From Streptomyces monashensis (GTDB lineage: Bacteria; Actinomycetota; Actinomycetes; Streptomycetales; Streptomycetaceae): a stretch of DNA of 64,000 nucleotides. The notes under the pieces were generated by a model, which ran no database searches, had not been told where the DNA came from, and saw nothing but the letters and a program-made list of their open reading frames with translations. Shown piece after piece: positions 8,901-16,505 of this stretch. The position numbers were made by a program, and so were the translations under genes. The DNA lies in contig NZ_MLYO01000033.1 of NCBI RefSeq assembly GCF_001866665.1, positions 95,230-159,229 of the forward strand, read 5' to 3'. Each line of letters starts with the position of its first letter. Position 1 is the first letter of the stretch.

Positions 8901-9350
8901 ACGCCCCACGTCGGAGCCGGGCCCGAGCAGCACGGTCAGCCCGTCGCCGTGGTTGTCGGGCCAGGTCAGCCGGGGGGTGTCCGCGCTCTTGTGCGCGGCC
9001 GTGACGAGCCGGCACAGATCGGCCCACCCCCGGGCGCCGGCCCGGGCGAGATAGGTGACCCGGGGCGTCGACTCGTCGACGAAGGCGCCACCGCGGACCG
9101 GGGCACGCCGCCTCTCGCCTCGCGGCGCCCGCACCGGAGCCGCCGCGAGATTCACCCCGAAGACCGGCCGCACGCCCGCCTGCGCGCAGGCCTTGGCGAA
9201 GCGCACGGCCCCCGCGACGGTGTCCCGGTCCGTCAGCGCGAGCACGTCCATGCCCCGCTCCGAGGCACGCTCGGCCAGCCGCTCCGGATGGGAGGCCCCG
9301 TATCTCAGGGAGAACCCGGAGACGGTGTGCAGATGCGCGAAGCCCGGCAC
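5913..9350 (-). CDS. dnaE2: Error-prone DNA polymerase III alpha subunit DnaE2
   Basis: This is a 1145-residue C-family polymerase used for mutagenic translesion synthesis. It starts with a PHP domain (FAHLHTVSGFSLRYG). The palm carries the catalytic aspartates in LPDIDIDVESARRLEVYR near residue 410, followed by LLKLDVLG and the fingers. A helix-hairpin-helix and an OB domain (VLVAGAKAATQTP, DDGTGLVDLAFF) close it. I chose the GTG at 9350 because GGGAGG lies five bases upstream; the frame extends to a GTG at 9365. A LexA-type box sits 59 bases upstream, and the ImuB-like gene is coupled downstream, so this looks like an SOS mutasome operon. Confidence 0.96.
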   Translation of the reverse strand: MPGFAHLHTVSGFSLRYGASHPERLAERASERGMDVLALTDRDTVAGAVRFAKACAQAGVRPVFGVNLAAAPVRAPRGERRRAPVRGGAFVDESTPRVTYLARAGARGWADLCRLVTAAHKSADTPRLTWPDNHGDGLTVLLGPGSDVGRALAAGRPDRAAGLLAAWREVYGDALRLEAVWHGRTGTGTGSLRLAARTVGFAAEQGVRPVLTNAVRYADPGQGPVADVLDAARRLVPIDPTKELDSGEAWLKGAGDMLRAAERIVEAAGYRRSAAHRLLEQTWTTAAECLVDPEDDLGIGTVHFPEAHLVGAGRRTAQRTLASRAVAGMLRLGYGGRRAYWERMHDELDIIGHHGFASYFLTVAHVVDDVREMGIRVAARGSGAGSLVNHLLGIAHADPVEHGLLMERFLSKERVVLPDIDIDVESARRLEVYRAIIRRFGEERVATVAMPETYRVRHAVRDVGAALSMDPEEIDRVAKSFPHIRARDARAALEELPELRELAGEKEKYGRLWELVEALDALPRGVAMHPCGVLLSDASLLARTPVVPTSGEGLPMSQFDKEDVEDLGLLKLDVLGVRMQSAMAHAVAEVERATGQRVDLDAVPAGDAATYELIRSAETLGCFQIESPGQRDLVGRLQPSTFHDLVVDISLFRPGPVAADMVRPFIEARHGRAPVRYPHPDLEEPLRGTYGVVVFHEQIIDIVAILTGCGRGEADRVRRGLSDPESQGRIRVWFAQRAAANGYDLETIRRTWEIVAAFGSYGFCKAHAVAFAVPTYQSAWLKAHHPAAFYAGLLTHDPGMYPKRLLLADARRRGVPILPLDVNVSGVAHRIELVSESGVWGLRLALCDVHGISEAEAKRIEDGQPYASLVDFWERGRPSRPLAGRLAQVGALDAFGANRRDLQLHLTELQRGARSGGGGQLPLSGGRRTAPAGLPDLSDAERLSAELGVLSMDASRNLMDDHREFLEELGVVSARRLRAARHGETVLVAGAKAATQTPPIRSGKRVIFSTLDDGTGLVDLAFFDDSHDACAHTVFHSWLLLVRGVVQRRGPRSLSVVGSAAWNLAELVELRAEGGLDVVAARLAEPLTGGGDGDGAGDGTGGRRIRLPTGYEMHPWADLRPAGQEAAQGPAAMRKLWHQSPGSAG

Positions 9351-9409
9351 ACACACCTCCCGCACTCGAACATCAGTTCCCTATTTCCACCCCCACCATA
9401 CCTCCATTC

Positions 9410-9425
9410 TCGAACGTATGTACGA
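9410..9425. promoter_or_regulatory. LexA (SOS) box upstream of dnaE2
   Basis: TCGAACGTATGTACGA matches the actinobacterial LexA consensus TCGAAC-N4-GTTCGA at all but one arm base (A for T in the right arm). It is positioned to cover the dnaE2 promoter, so damage-induced expression is expected. Confidence 0.82.
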
Positions 9426-9524
9426 CATCCGTTCGATCGCCTCCCACCTGCGCAAACACCCGTCCGCAGGCATGCCGAAGCCCCGCCCCCACCACCGGGG
9501 ACGGGACTCCGTGAGAAGCGCGGA

Positions 9525-10607
9525 TCAGCCGAGCTGCGCCCCGGTGGCCGACAGGGCCGCCGTGACCGGCTGGAAGAACGTCTCCCCGCCGGAGGTGCAG
9601 TCACCGCTGCCCCCCGAGGTCAGCCCGACGGCGTTGCTCCCGGAGAACAGCGACCCGCCGCTGTCACCGGGCTCGGCGCACACATCGGTCTGGATGAGCC
9701 CGCTGACGGTCCCCTCTTGATAGTTCACGGTGGCGTTCAGCCCGGTGACCGTCCCGTCGTGCACATGGGTGGTGGACCCGCTGCGGGTGACCTTCATCCC
9801 CACGGTCGCCTCGGCGGCCCCGGTGATCTTCCGGGTGGACCCGTCGTACAGGTCGACCTCGCTCGGGTGCGCCACGTCCGCCGTGTACTTGACGAGCCCG
9901 AAGTCGGTGCCCGGGAAGTGCGACTCGGCGTTCTGCCCGATCTCGTTGCCGCTGGAGTCCGACCAGGTGGAGATGGCCGCCGTGCAGTGCCCGGCGGTCA
10001 GGAAGTACGGCTGCCCGCCCTTGACCACGTTGAACCCGAGCGAGCAGCGCCCGCCCGACCCGCTGATCGCGTCGCCTCCGGCGATGAAGGGCTTGAACTC
10101 CCCCTTCGACCGCTTCAGTTCGGCCTTCGTGCCGAGCCCGTCGACCACCTTGCTCAGCTTGGCCCACTGCGCCCCGGACACCGTCCTGTCGGCGGTGACG
10201 ACGACCTTGTTGCTGACCGGGTCGGTCGCCCAGGACGTACCGGCGATGGTCGCGTCCTTCTTCAGCACGGTCCGCGCGCCGTCGAGCGCGGCGAGCGAGT
10301 TACCGACGAGTCTCGCCTTGGCCCCGGCCGCCTCGACCGTTCGGGCGGCACCCTGGTCGAGCACGTTGACGACGAGGTTCTTCGCCCGGGCGTCGTAGTA
10401 GCTCCCGGCGGCATCGGAGCCCAGACGACTGAGCAGCGTGGAGGCGAGATTTCCGGCCGCGGGAGCGGACAGGACCCGCACCTGCGGAGCGGACGTGACC
10501 GGCTCGCTGGCGTTCGCGTTCTGCAAGGTGACACCCGCGGCGACCAGCGCGGCGATTCCCGCGCCGGCCACGGCGGCCCGCCGCCCGGATATGCGTCGGT
10601 GCTTCAA
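9525..10607 (-). CDS. Streptogrisin-type secreted serine protease (S1 family)
   Basis: This 360-residue pre-pro-protease has a signal peptide ending near ANA33, a long propeptide (about residues 34-174), and a mature chymotrypsin-fold domain beginning IAGGDAISGSGGRCSLGF at about Ile175. The catalytic triad is His in LTAGHC, Asp in FPGTDFGLVKY and Ser in CAEPGDSGGS. Paired cysteines fit the streptogrisin disulfides. The long pro-region resembles the SGPC/SGPD type. The start is probably TTG at 10607, preceded by AGGAGG with seven bases between; no ATG or GTG fits. It follows a second protease gene but has its own leader region. Confidence 0.93.
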   Translation of the reverse strand: MKHRRISGRRAAVAGAGIAALVAAGVTLQNANASEPVTSAPQVRVLSAPAAGNLASTLLSRLGSDAAGSYYDARAKNLVVNVLDQGAARTVEAAGAKARLVGNSLAALDGARTVLKKDATIAGTSWATDPVSNKVVVTADRTVSGAQWAKLSKVVDGLGTKAELKRSKGEFKPFIAGGDAISGSGGRCSLGFNVVKGGQPYFLTAGHCTAAISTWSDSSGNEIGQNAESHFPGTDFGLVKYTADVAHPSEVDLYDGSTRKITGAAEATVGMKVTRSGSTTHVHDGTVTGLNATVNYQEGTVSGLIQTDVCAEPGDSGGSLFSGSNAVGLTSGGSGDCTSGGETFFQPVTAALSATGAQLG

Positions 10608-10846
10608 CTCACGTCCTCCTGTGGGGGGACGGCCCGCAGGCTGTGGGGACCTGGTCGGACCGGAAGGCTGGTTGACGATCGCCCACTCTTCCGAACGACA
10701 CAGGGAGCACACAAGGTTGACTTCAGGACGCGCGCGGAGCGGTCTCGCGCACCCCACCGCCTCGACCGTCCGCCGTTCGCGCCAGGAAGTTCGCTCTGCA
10801 AACACCACGGGCGAGTAGCGTCGCTCGGAGCGTGATGGCCGAAACA

Positions 10847-10879
10847 GAGCCCCCGCAGGCGCGACGCCTGCGGGGGCTC
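10847..10879 (-). terminator. Terminator between the two protease genes
   Basis: GAGCCCCCGCAGGCG pairs perfectly with CGCCTGCGGGGGCTC across a three-base loop (15-bp stem). It lies 28 bases past the stop of the upstream protease gene on the minus strand and should separate the two protease transcripts. Confidence 0.85.
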
Positions 10880-10906
10880 CGGAAACCGAGGCCGGAGCCG
10901 GGAACG

Positions 10907-11806
10907 CTACGGCAGCGTGACCCCGTAGTAGCTCAGCGCCTCGGTCACCGGCTGGAAGAACGTCGTACCGCCGGAGGTGCAGTCACCGCTGCCACCGGAC
11001 GTCAGTCCGTACGCCACGGACCCGCCGTACAGCGGACCGCCGCTGTCGCCGCCCTCGGCGCAGACCGTGGTCTGGATGAGCCCGGAGACGATGTCCCCGC
11101 TGCCGTAGTTGACGGTGGCGTTCAGCGCGGTGACCCGCCCGCTGTGCGTACCGGTGGTGGAACCCCGGCGGTAGACGGTCGTGCCCACGGACGGCGTGGC
11201 CGCGCTCGTGATGGACTGGCCGCCCACCGAACTGGGGTGCGCGATCGAGGAGTTGGTGTACCGGACCAGAGCGAAGTCATTGCCCGGGAAGCTGTAGCCG
11301 ACGTTGGTGCCGAGCACCGTGCTGTGGCCGGAGTTGCTGTACCAGGTGGAGGCGACCTGTCCGCAGTGGCCGGCGGTGAGGAAGTAGTACGTACTGCCGC
11401 TGTGCACGTTGAACCCGAGCGAGCAGCGGTAGGAACCACCGTAGATGGCGTCGCCACCGGAGATCAGCTTGTTGAACCTGCCCGGGGTGTGCTTGATGGT
11501 GAGCGCGTCCGACTCGGCACCGGCCTGCCGCTTGATCCTGGCGATCTCGGCCTGGGACACGGTGCTGTCGACGGTGACCACGACATGTCCGGTGCTGCTG
11601 TCGACGGCCCAGGCCGTACCGGCCACGTCGGCCTGACGGACGGAGTCGCTCGCTCTGGTGAGCTGGGTGGCGCTGAACGTGTGGGCGTCACCGGCGTGCG
11701 CGGTGGGCGCGGCGAACGCCGCTGCGGCAAGGAGACCGGTCGCCACGGCGATCAGTCGGGTCCGTCTCGCCGTACCGCTGCGGGGAGTGGTGCGCTTGAT
11801 CCTCAC
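10907..11806 (-). CDS. sprB: Streptogrisin B-like serine protease precursor
   Basis: This 299-residue precursor has the same total length as I recall for S. griseus protease B, with the same division: signal peptide to about residue 38 (AHA), propeptide to 114, and mature enzyme from Ile115 (ISGGDAIYGG). The triad is His in FLTAGHC, Asp in PGNDFALVRY and Ser in CAEGGDSGGP; the end is TFFQPVTEALSYYG. It acts outside the cell. The GTG at 11806 follows TTGGAGGGAA. I use sprB by similarity; it could be a sister such as SGPA. It is 300 bases upstream of a second protease of the same family. Confidence 0.92.
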   Translation of the reverse strand: MRIKRTTPRSGTARRTRLIAVATGLLAAAAFAAPTAHAGDAHTFSATQLTRASDSVRQADVAGTAWAVDSSTGHVVVTVDSTVSQAEIARIKRQAGAESDALTIKHTPGRFNKLISGGDAIYGGSYRCSLGFNVHSGSTYYFLTAGHCGQVASTWYSNSGHSTVLGTNVGYSFPGNDFALVRYTNSSIAHPSSVGGQSITSAATPSVGTTVYRRGSTTGTHSGRVTALNATVNYGSGDIVSGLIQTTVCAEGGDSGGPLYGGSVAYGLTSGGSGDCTSGGTTFFQPVTEALSYYGVTLP

Positions 11807-11959
11807 TTTTCGTTCCCTCCAAGGGAAGTCGGGGGCCCGCGTGGGGTCGGGGCCCGTGAGGCGCAGCCAGGGACAGGCCGGGATTCCGAACACACATGCC
11901 CTTGGCAAGCGCTGAGGGGGAGTATTCGGCCGAACGACCGGTCGCCACAAGGGTGCCTT

Positions 11960-12904
11960 TCAGCCGTTGAAATTTAAACCCCCTTTACGTGGAGCGCTCC
12001 GCCCCTCCGCCGCGCCGCCCGGCGTTGCCCCGGTCATGACGTACTGCCGGGCGGACCGGGCCAGCCCGAGGTGGTCGCGCAGCGTGCCGCCCGGATAGAA
12101 GGTGCGGAACAGGCCCCGGTGTTGGAGCAGCCCCACCGTGCCGTTGACGAACCGCTCCAGGTCACGGCGCGGCTCGACGGGCACGAGATGGAAGCCGTCG
12201 GCGGCACCGTCGGCGTGCCAGCCGGCGAGCAGTTCCGCGAGGTCGACCGGTCCGCCCCGGTACAGCGGGCCGCGCTCGGTCGGCCGGGGTCCGCCCCCGC
12301 CGTATCCGGGGCCGGCCGCGTACTCCCCGCCGCCGAGGTCGATCAGCAGGCTCACCAGCACCCGCAGCGCGTCCGGCCCGCGCCCCGACTCGGCGGCCAG
12401 CTCCCGCAGTTCGGCACGTACGGCGGCGGCCTCCTCCGGGCGGGCGACCCGCACCAGGGCGACGTCCGCGTACCGGGCTGCGACGGCGCGGCTGTGCCCC
12501 TCGGTGGCGTCGGCCACCCGCACACAACACCCCCGCAACGACTCCCCTTCCTCCGCCTCCCCCTTCTTCCCGGACACATCACCCCGCCAGCCGGCCCGCC
12601 CGCCGCTGACCCAGTCCAGCGTCACCACCGCGTCCCGCACCCGGACGGGCTCGGCGCGGGCGGCGGCGATCGTCGGGACCAGGCCGATCCGGCGGGTCGC
12701 GGGCGCCACCCGGCACAGCACGTCCAGCGCGTCGGGCCCGGGCCGGCCGAGGGAGTCGTCCAGTGTCACGAAGTCCAGCCCGCCCCGCTCGGCGAGCAGG
12801 GCCAGTTCGAGGTAGGCCCCGGCGTCGAAGGAGCCCGGCAGATCGATGCCGGCGGCAAGGTGCAGCAGCCCGGGCCGGTACCTGCCCGCGGCCATGACAC
12901 TCAT
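11960..12904 (-). CDS. LLM-class flavin-dependent oxidoreductase, short form
   Basis: The 314-residue protein has the luciferase-like features of the NtaA/SnaA group: ELALLAERGGLDFVTLDDSLGRPG near residue 35, IGLVPTIAAARAEPVRV, and DWVSGGRAGW. The C-terminus carries ADGFHLVP and HRGLFRTFYPGGTLRDHLGLA. Relatives usually have around 80-100 more residues between SGGRAGW and the (A)GHSRAVAARYADV segment; here a Gly/Glu-rich linker replaces them, so activity is doubtful. The start ATG at 12904 has only a weak GGGAA site. It follows the FAD-binding protein gene with 72 bases between, which hold a five-copy 10-bp repeat. Confidence 0.78.
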   Translation of the reverse strand: MSVMAAGRYRPGLLHLAAGIDLPGSFDAGAYLELALLAERGGLDFVTLDDSLGRPGPDALDVLCRVAPATRRIGLVPTIAAARAEPVRVRDAVVTLDWVSGGRAGWRGDVSGKKGEAEEGESLRGCCVRVADATEGHSRAVAARYADVALVRVARPEEAAAVRAELRELAAESGRGPDALRVLVSLLIDLGGGEYAAGPGYGGGGPRPTERGPLYRGGPVDLAELLAGWHADGAADGFHLVPVEPRRDLERFVNGTVGLLQHRGLFRTFYPGGTLRDHLGLARSARQYVMTGATPGGAAEGRSAPRKGGLNFNG

Positions 12905-12915
12905 GAACGGTTCCC

Positions 12916-12965
12916 TTACTGACCGTTACCGGTCGTTACTGGTCTTTGTCGGCCGTTTCCGGTCG
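12916..12965. repeat. Five-copy 10-bp tandem repeat
   Basis: Five consecutive 10-mers follow the pattern TTACCGGTCG: TTACTGACCG, TTACCGGTCG, TTACTGGTCT, TTGTCGGCCG, TTTCCGGTCG. They fill the gap between the FAD-protein stop and the LLM start codon. The period is one helical turn. Confidence 0.7.
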
Positions 12966-12976
12966 AGGCAGGTGGC

Positions 12977-14734
12977 TCAGGCGGCGGCCCGGCCGGCCAG
13001 GTTCCGCAGGATTCCCAGCGCCGCCCGGACGGTGGCGTCGTTCTGCCGGAACGCGGGCCCGCCGGTGCCCGGCCGGGTGAAGGCGCCGGAGGTACGGGCG
13101 TCGGTGTACGGGCCGAGCGCGAAGCGCCGGGAATGCGGGCGCCCGGCCGTGTCGAGGACGCGGCCGTCGCCGCGGTCGACCCGGAGCAGCCCCTCGGGGC
13201 TCTCGGCGACGCCGTCGGCGTGCAGTTCGCGCAGCAGACTGTCGCGGGCCCGTCCGACGGCGGGGTCGGGCAGCCGGGCCTCGACCAGCGCCCGGGCCGA
13301 GACGGAGAAGCCCGGCACGGTGGGACTGGCACCCCGGAACACCCCGTCCTCGGCCCGCACCGTCATGTCGGCGCCGACAAAGCGGAGCAGTCCCGCCCGG
13401 GACAGCGCGAGCATCTGCCGCAGCCGGGGCCCGGGCGGACCGGACGCCAGGTAGCTGAAGAACCCGTGCCACCAGGCCCCGACGCCGCCGAGCCGCACGA
13501 TCTGCCCGTAGACGGACAGCAGCCCGAGAAAGACCGCCAAGTCAGCGCTGTGCGACGCATCATGACGTTGCGTCAGATCACTCTCGACATACCTCCGCAG
13601 CCCCTCCTGGAACGCCTCGTGCGACGCGTACCGCACCCCCTCCAGCGGACGGTCGAGCGCGCCGAGGTCGAGCCGGTCGGCCGGGTCCGGTACGGCGGCG
13701 GCGACCAGCGCCCGGGTCTCGGCGGGGCCGGCGGCGGCCGCGTACTTCTCCTCGAAGTCGGCCCAGGCCATCGCCGTACGTCCGGCGTGGGCGGTGAACA
13801 GCCGGTGGTAGTGGGCGAAGCCCAGTTCCTTCTCCACCAGCGGCCACACGTCGCGCCGGAAGTCGAAGCCGGCCGGCCGGGCGAGCAGCTCCTCGACCTC
13901 GGCGGGGCCGAAGAAGCGGGGCAGCGGGGGCCGGTCGCCGGTCCACTCGTAGCCGATCTTCGCGTGGTACGGCACGCCGCGCCGCGAGCCGACGTACAGC
14001 ACCGGCTCCCGCCCCGAGGGGACGTAGGTGTCGCCCTCGTACCGGCCGCCGCGGCCCTCGGTGAGCAGGACCATCAGGTCGACGAAGGCGAGACCGAAGC
14101 CGCGCACGAGCACGGGCTCGCCGGGACGCAGCGGGGACAGGTCCGTGTCGGCGGTGAAGTCGGGCGGCAGGTGCACCAGGTCGTGTGCGCGGGCGTAGGC
14201 CGCCAACTCGGTCTGTTCATCGTCGAGTTCGGCGTCGAGGTGGCCGAGGGCGAGAATCACCAGGTCGGCGAGGAGGGGGCGGGGCCGGCCCGCCAGCCAC
14301 ACCTGCTGGCGCCCGTCGCGCGGGCCGCTGACCCGCAGGGCGCGCCGGGGGTGGTGGTGGACGGTGATGCCGTCGGGCAGTTCGGCCAGGGCGCGCTCGT
14401 ACACGTGGCGCAGATAGCGCCCCTGGAGCTGTCGGTCGGCGAAGGTGGCGCCGTCGACTCCGGCCCACTGGTGCAGGGTGGGGCCCTCGCGCACCGGGCC
14501 GTCCATGGCCACGGTGTCGTCGGTGAACATGGTGACGTCCTCGGCGTGCGAGTTCATCCACAGCAACGGCGACTGCGCCTGGCGCCAGATGCGGCCGCCG
14601 CCCGGCGGGTGCGGGTCGACCAGATGGATGTCCAGGCCCGTGTCGGCATACAGCTCGGGGGCGTTGGCGGCGATGCGCTCCAGCAGGCCGGTCCCGCGCG
14701 GCCCGGCTCCCACGATCACCAGCTGCGGCCTCAT
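12977..14734 (-). CDS. FAD/NAD(P)-binding protein
   Basis: This 585-residue protein opens with a Rossmann dinucleotide fold (LVIVGAGPRGTGLLERIAA) followed by VDPHPPGGGRIW and LLWMNSHAEDVTMFTD, typical of the FAD-NAD(P)-binding family NAD_binding_9. A second GxGxxFxD-like segment is VLVRGFGLAFVDLMVLL near residue 220. The substrate is unknown; the family is often found beside siderophore or monooxygenase genes. I chose the ATG at 14734 (GGAG eight bases upstream); an in-frame ATG at 14806 would add 24 residues but has no ribosome site. The downstream LLM gene suggests a flavin-redox pair. Confidence 0.82.
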   Translation of the reverse strand: MRPQLVIVGAGPRGTGLLERIAANAPELYADTGLDIHLVDPHPPGGGRIWRQAQSPLLWMNSHAEDVTMFTDDTVAMDGPVREGPTLHQWAGVDGATFADRQLQGRYLRHVYERALAELPDGITVHHHPRRALRVSGPRDGRQQVWLAGRPRPLLADLVILALGHLDAELDDEQTELAAYARAHDLVHLPPDFTADTDLSPLRPGEPVLVRGFGLAFVDLMVLLTEGRGGRYEGDTYVPSGREPVLYVGSRRGVPYHAKIGYEWTGDRPPLPRFFGPAEVEELLARPAGFDFRRDVWPLVEKELGFAHYHRLFTAHAGRTAMAWADFEEKYAAAAGPAETRALVAAAVPDPADRLDLGALDRPLEGVRYASHEAFQEGLRRYVESDLTQRHDASHSADLAVFLGLLSVYGQIVRLGGVGAWWHGFFSYLASGPPGPRLRQMLALSRAGLLRFVGADMTVRAEDGVFRGASPTVPGFSVSARALVEARLPDPAVGRARDSLLRELHADGVAESPEGLLRVDRGDGRVLDTAGRPHSRRFALGPYTDARTSGAFTRPGTGGPAFRQNDATVRAALGILRNLAGRAAA

Positions 14735-14868
14735 CGGGCACGCTCCGTGCCGAGTTCGTCGTGCGGGAGGGTGGCGGGGGTGTCGAATGGCATGCGAAGG
14801 CTCCATGACGCGAAGAGTCAGGGTTGGCGCCTTCACACGGCCGAGCCCCTCAGCAAGACCGTCCGACG

Positions 14869-14899
14869 AGAGTACGTGGGCGTTTCCCGGCGCTGTCAA
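14869..14899 (-). promoter_or_regulatory. Candidate promoter for the FAD/LLM genes
   Basis: On the minus strand TTGACA (14894-14899) is followed after 19 bases by TACTCT (14869-14874). The -35 match is perfect; the spacer is slightly long. It lies about 135 bases before the FAD-protein start. Confidence 0.35.
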
Positions 14900-14970
14900 G
14901 GCTGTCCGAACTGTGAGCCGTACGTCTCACGTCAGTTGACGCGGAACCGGATGCCTGTTCCACTTGCCCC

Positions 14971-15042
14971 ATGCATCCACAGCAGTGGCTGGTCACCCGC
15001 TCCCACATCGACTTCGGTCGCGTGTGGTCCTGTTCCTGTTGA
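14971..15042 (+). CDS. Possible Cys-type leader peptide, 23 residues
   Basis: A 23-codon frame encodes a peptide ending RSHIDFGRVWSCSC. The HIDxxRVxS-C pattern is typical of the short leader peptides that precede sulfur-metabolism and ABC-transporter operons in Streptomyces, where terminal cysteines allow attenuation or repression control. No ribosome site is obvious and no plus-strand gene follows for about 1.4 kb, so it would be an orphan. It faces the end of the Cys-rich DUF5685 gene and is divergent from the FAD/LLM genes. It may be chance. Confidence 0.38.
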   Translation: MHPQQWLVTRSHIDFGRVWSCSC

Positions 15043-15124
15043 GCCGACCCCCTGCGCGCACTCGCGCTCTCTCCTCCCCTGCATCTCTCCGCGCCTTCAC
15101 CCCCTCCCCTCGCGCCTTTTGCCG

Positions 15125-16237
15125 CTAGCACCCGTCACAGGGACAGCAGCAGTCGCATCCGTCGCAGCATCCGTCACACCCGTCGCATCCGTCGCACGGG
15201 CAGTCGCAGTCACAGTCCGAACAGCACCCCTCCCGCTTCTTCCGCGACCAGGGGCCCTCGTACTCGTCCGCGCAGCACATCTGGCAGGTGCAGCACACCA
15301 GAAGGAACGCCCCGCACCCGGGCAGGAATCCGCGCGGCGCCCCGGGCTGGTGCGGATGCGGACGAGGGGGCTGTTGCGGGTCGTACGGCGCGAACGCCCG
15401 GTCCACCGACCGCCGCAACTCGTGCACGAGCAGCAGATGCACCAGCTTGCCGTCGGCGAACTCGGCGTCGCGCAGGGCGAGCCGGATGCCGTGCAGGGCG
15501 TCGTCGGCGAGCCGGCGGGCCTGGGCACGGGGCGTGCCCGTGGCGGTGAGCGGGTTCCAGGCTCCCGACAGGGCGTCGGACTCCTGGTCCTCCACGGCGT
15601 CCAGCAGATGCGCGAGCCGGCCGAAGAGGCGTCCGGCCTCCGCCAGGGGCCGCGCGTTGTCGGGGCGGCCGGCCAGCACCGCGGTGTGCGCGAAGGCCGC
15701 CGCCGTCGCGGTCTCGGTCGGCTCGGTGACCGTCAGGATCGGGGTGCCGTACCCGGCGAGGGTCTCCAGGCCGAGCTGCCGGTCGACGGCCTCGACGAGG
15801 ACGCCGGTGTCGAAGCCGACGGCCCCGCCGCTGCGCGCACCGGCCCGGCCCCAGCCCGCGGCGACCCGGCGGGCCGCGGCGGCCACGGGTCTGCGGGCCA
15901 GCAGCCCGTCCCGGTCGGCGACATGGTCGCGGACCTTCGCCGCGGCGAGCACCAGCGAGACGGCCGCGGCGAGCCGCGCGCCCTCGCCCCGGGCGACGGA
16001 CGCGGTCCGCATCCCGCGCAGCGCACACGGTCCGGCCGTGCGCCGCGAACCCTCGGCCGGACCGGCCTGAGCATCCGTCAGAACCGATATGAGCAGCCCG
16101 TCGTAGTTCGTCACGATGCGCGCGAACTGGCCGTGGTCGCGGCGCAGCGCGAGGCACAGCCCGCACAAGTGCGCCATCCACTCGGCTTTGAGGCGTTCAC
16201 CGAGCCGGTGCGAGCACGGTCTGACGATTCCGAACAC
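15125..16237 (-). CDS. DUF5685 protein with Cys-rich C-terminal tail
   Basis: The 370-residue protein begins VFGIVRPCSHRLGERLK and continues HLCGLCLALRRDHG, the DUF5685 signature, with several helical segments in the middle. The C-terminus is remarkable: after FLLVCCTCQMCC, the last 33 residues contain 16 cysteines in Cys-Asp-Gly units (CDGCDGCDGCCDGCDCC). There is no signal peptide; a membrane-associated or metal-binding role is only inferred. The GTG at 16237 gives the family start; a purine-rich GGGGGATC precedes it. The gene stands alone, and the tail is in frame to a clean stop. Confidence 0.8.
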   Translation of the reverse strand: MFGIVRPCSHRLGERLKAEWMAHLCGLCLALRRDHGQFARIVTNYDGLLISVLTDAQAGPAEGSRRTAGPCALRGMRTASVARGEGARLAAAVSLVLAAAKVRDHVADRDGLLARRPVAAAARRVAAGWGRAGARSGGAVGFDTGVLVEAVDRQLGLETLAGYGTPILTVTEPTETATAAAFAHTAVLAGRPDNARPLAEAGRLFGRLAHLLDAVEDQESDALSGAWNPLTATGTPRAQARRLADDALHGIRLALRDAEFADGKLVHLLLVHELRRSVDRAFAPYDPQQPPRPHPHQPGAPRGFLPGCGAFLLVCCTCQMCCADEYEGPWSRKKREGCCSDCDCDCPCDGCDGCDGCCDGCDCCCPCDGC

Positions 16238-16505
16238 TGCCGATCCCCCGTTTTGTGGCGCGGCGTTGGTGTTCACCCGTACGCAGTGACGCTCACCCAT
16301 CCGCCGCCGACGATCATATTTCACTCACAGTCAGCAGCCATATGTGGCTGCACCCTTGGGGCACAAGGGCTCTCGACGGATCGGCTGTGCACCAGTACCG
16401 TCACAAACCCCCCGCGCGGCGTCTATCCACTTGGCGCACCGTCCGCATCATGGATGACCATAGGGGTGCGGAAAGCGAGAAAGCCTGCTGTGAGAGGAGG
16501 CGTCC

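Noticed and set aside
6243..10835. 1530-codon open frame on the plus strand opposite dnaE2 and the first protease gene
   Set aside because: It lies antisense to well-supported genes and has the Pro/Arg/Gly composition expected for a high-GC shadow frame; no domain is visible.
14734..14806. Upstream ATG at 14806 as the start of the FAD protein
   Set aside because: It has no ribosome site and would add 24 non-conserved residues before a typical Rossmann N-terminus.
16238..16505. Promoter boxes upstream of the SepF-like gene
   Set aside because: Several -10/-35-like words occur but none has proper spacing; listing one would be guesswork.
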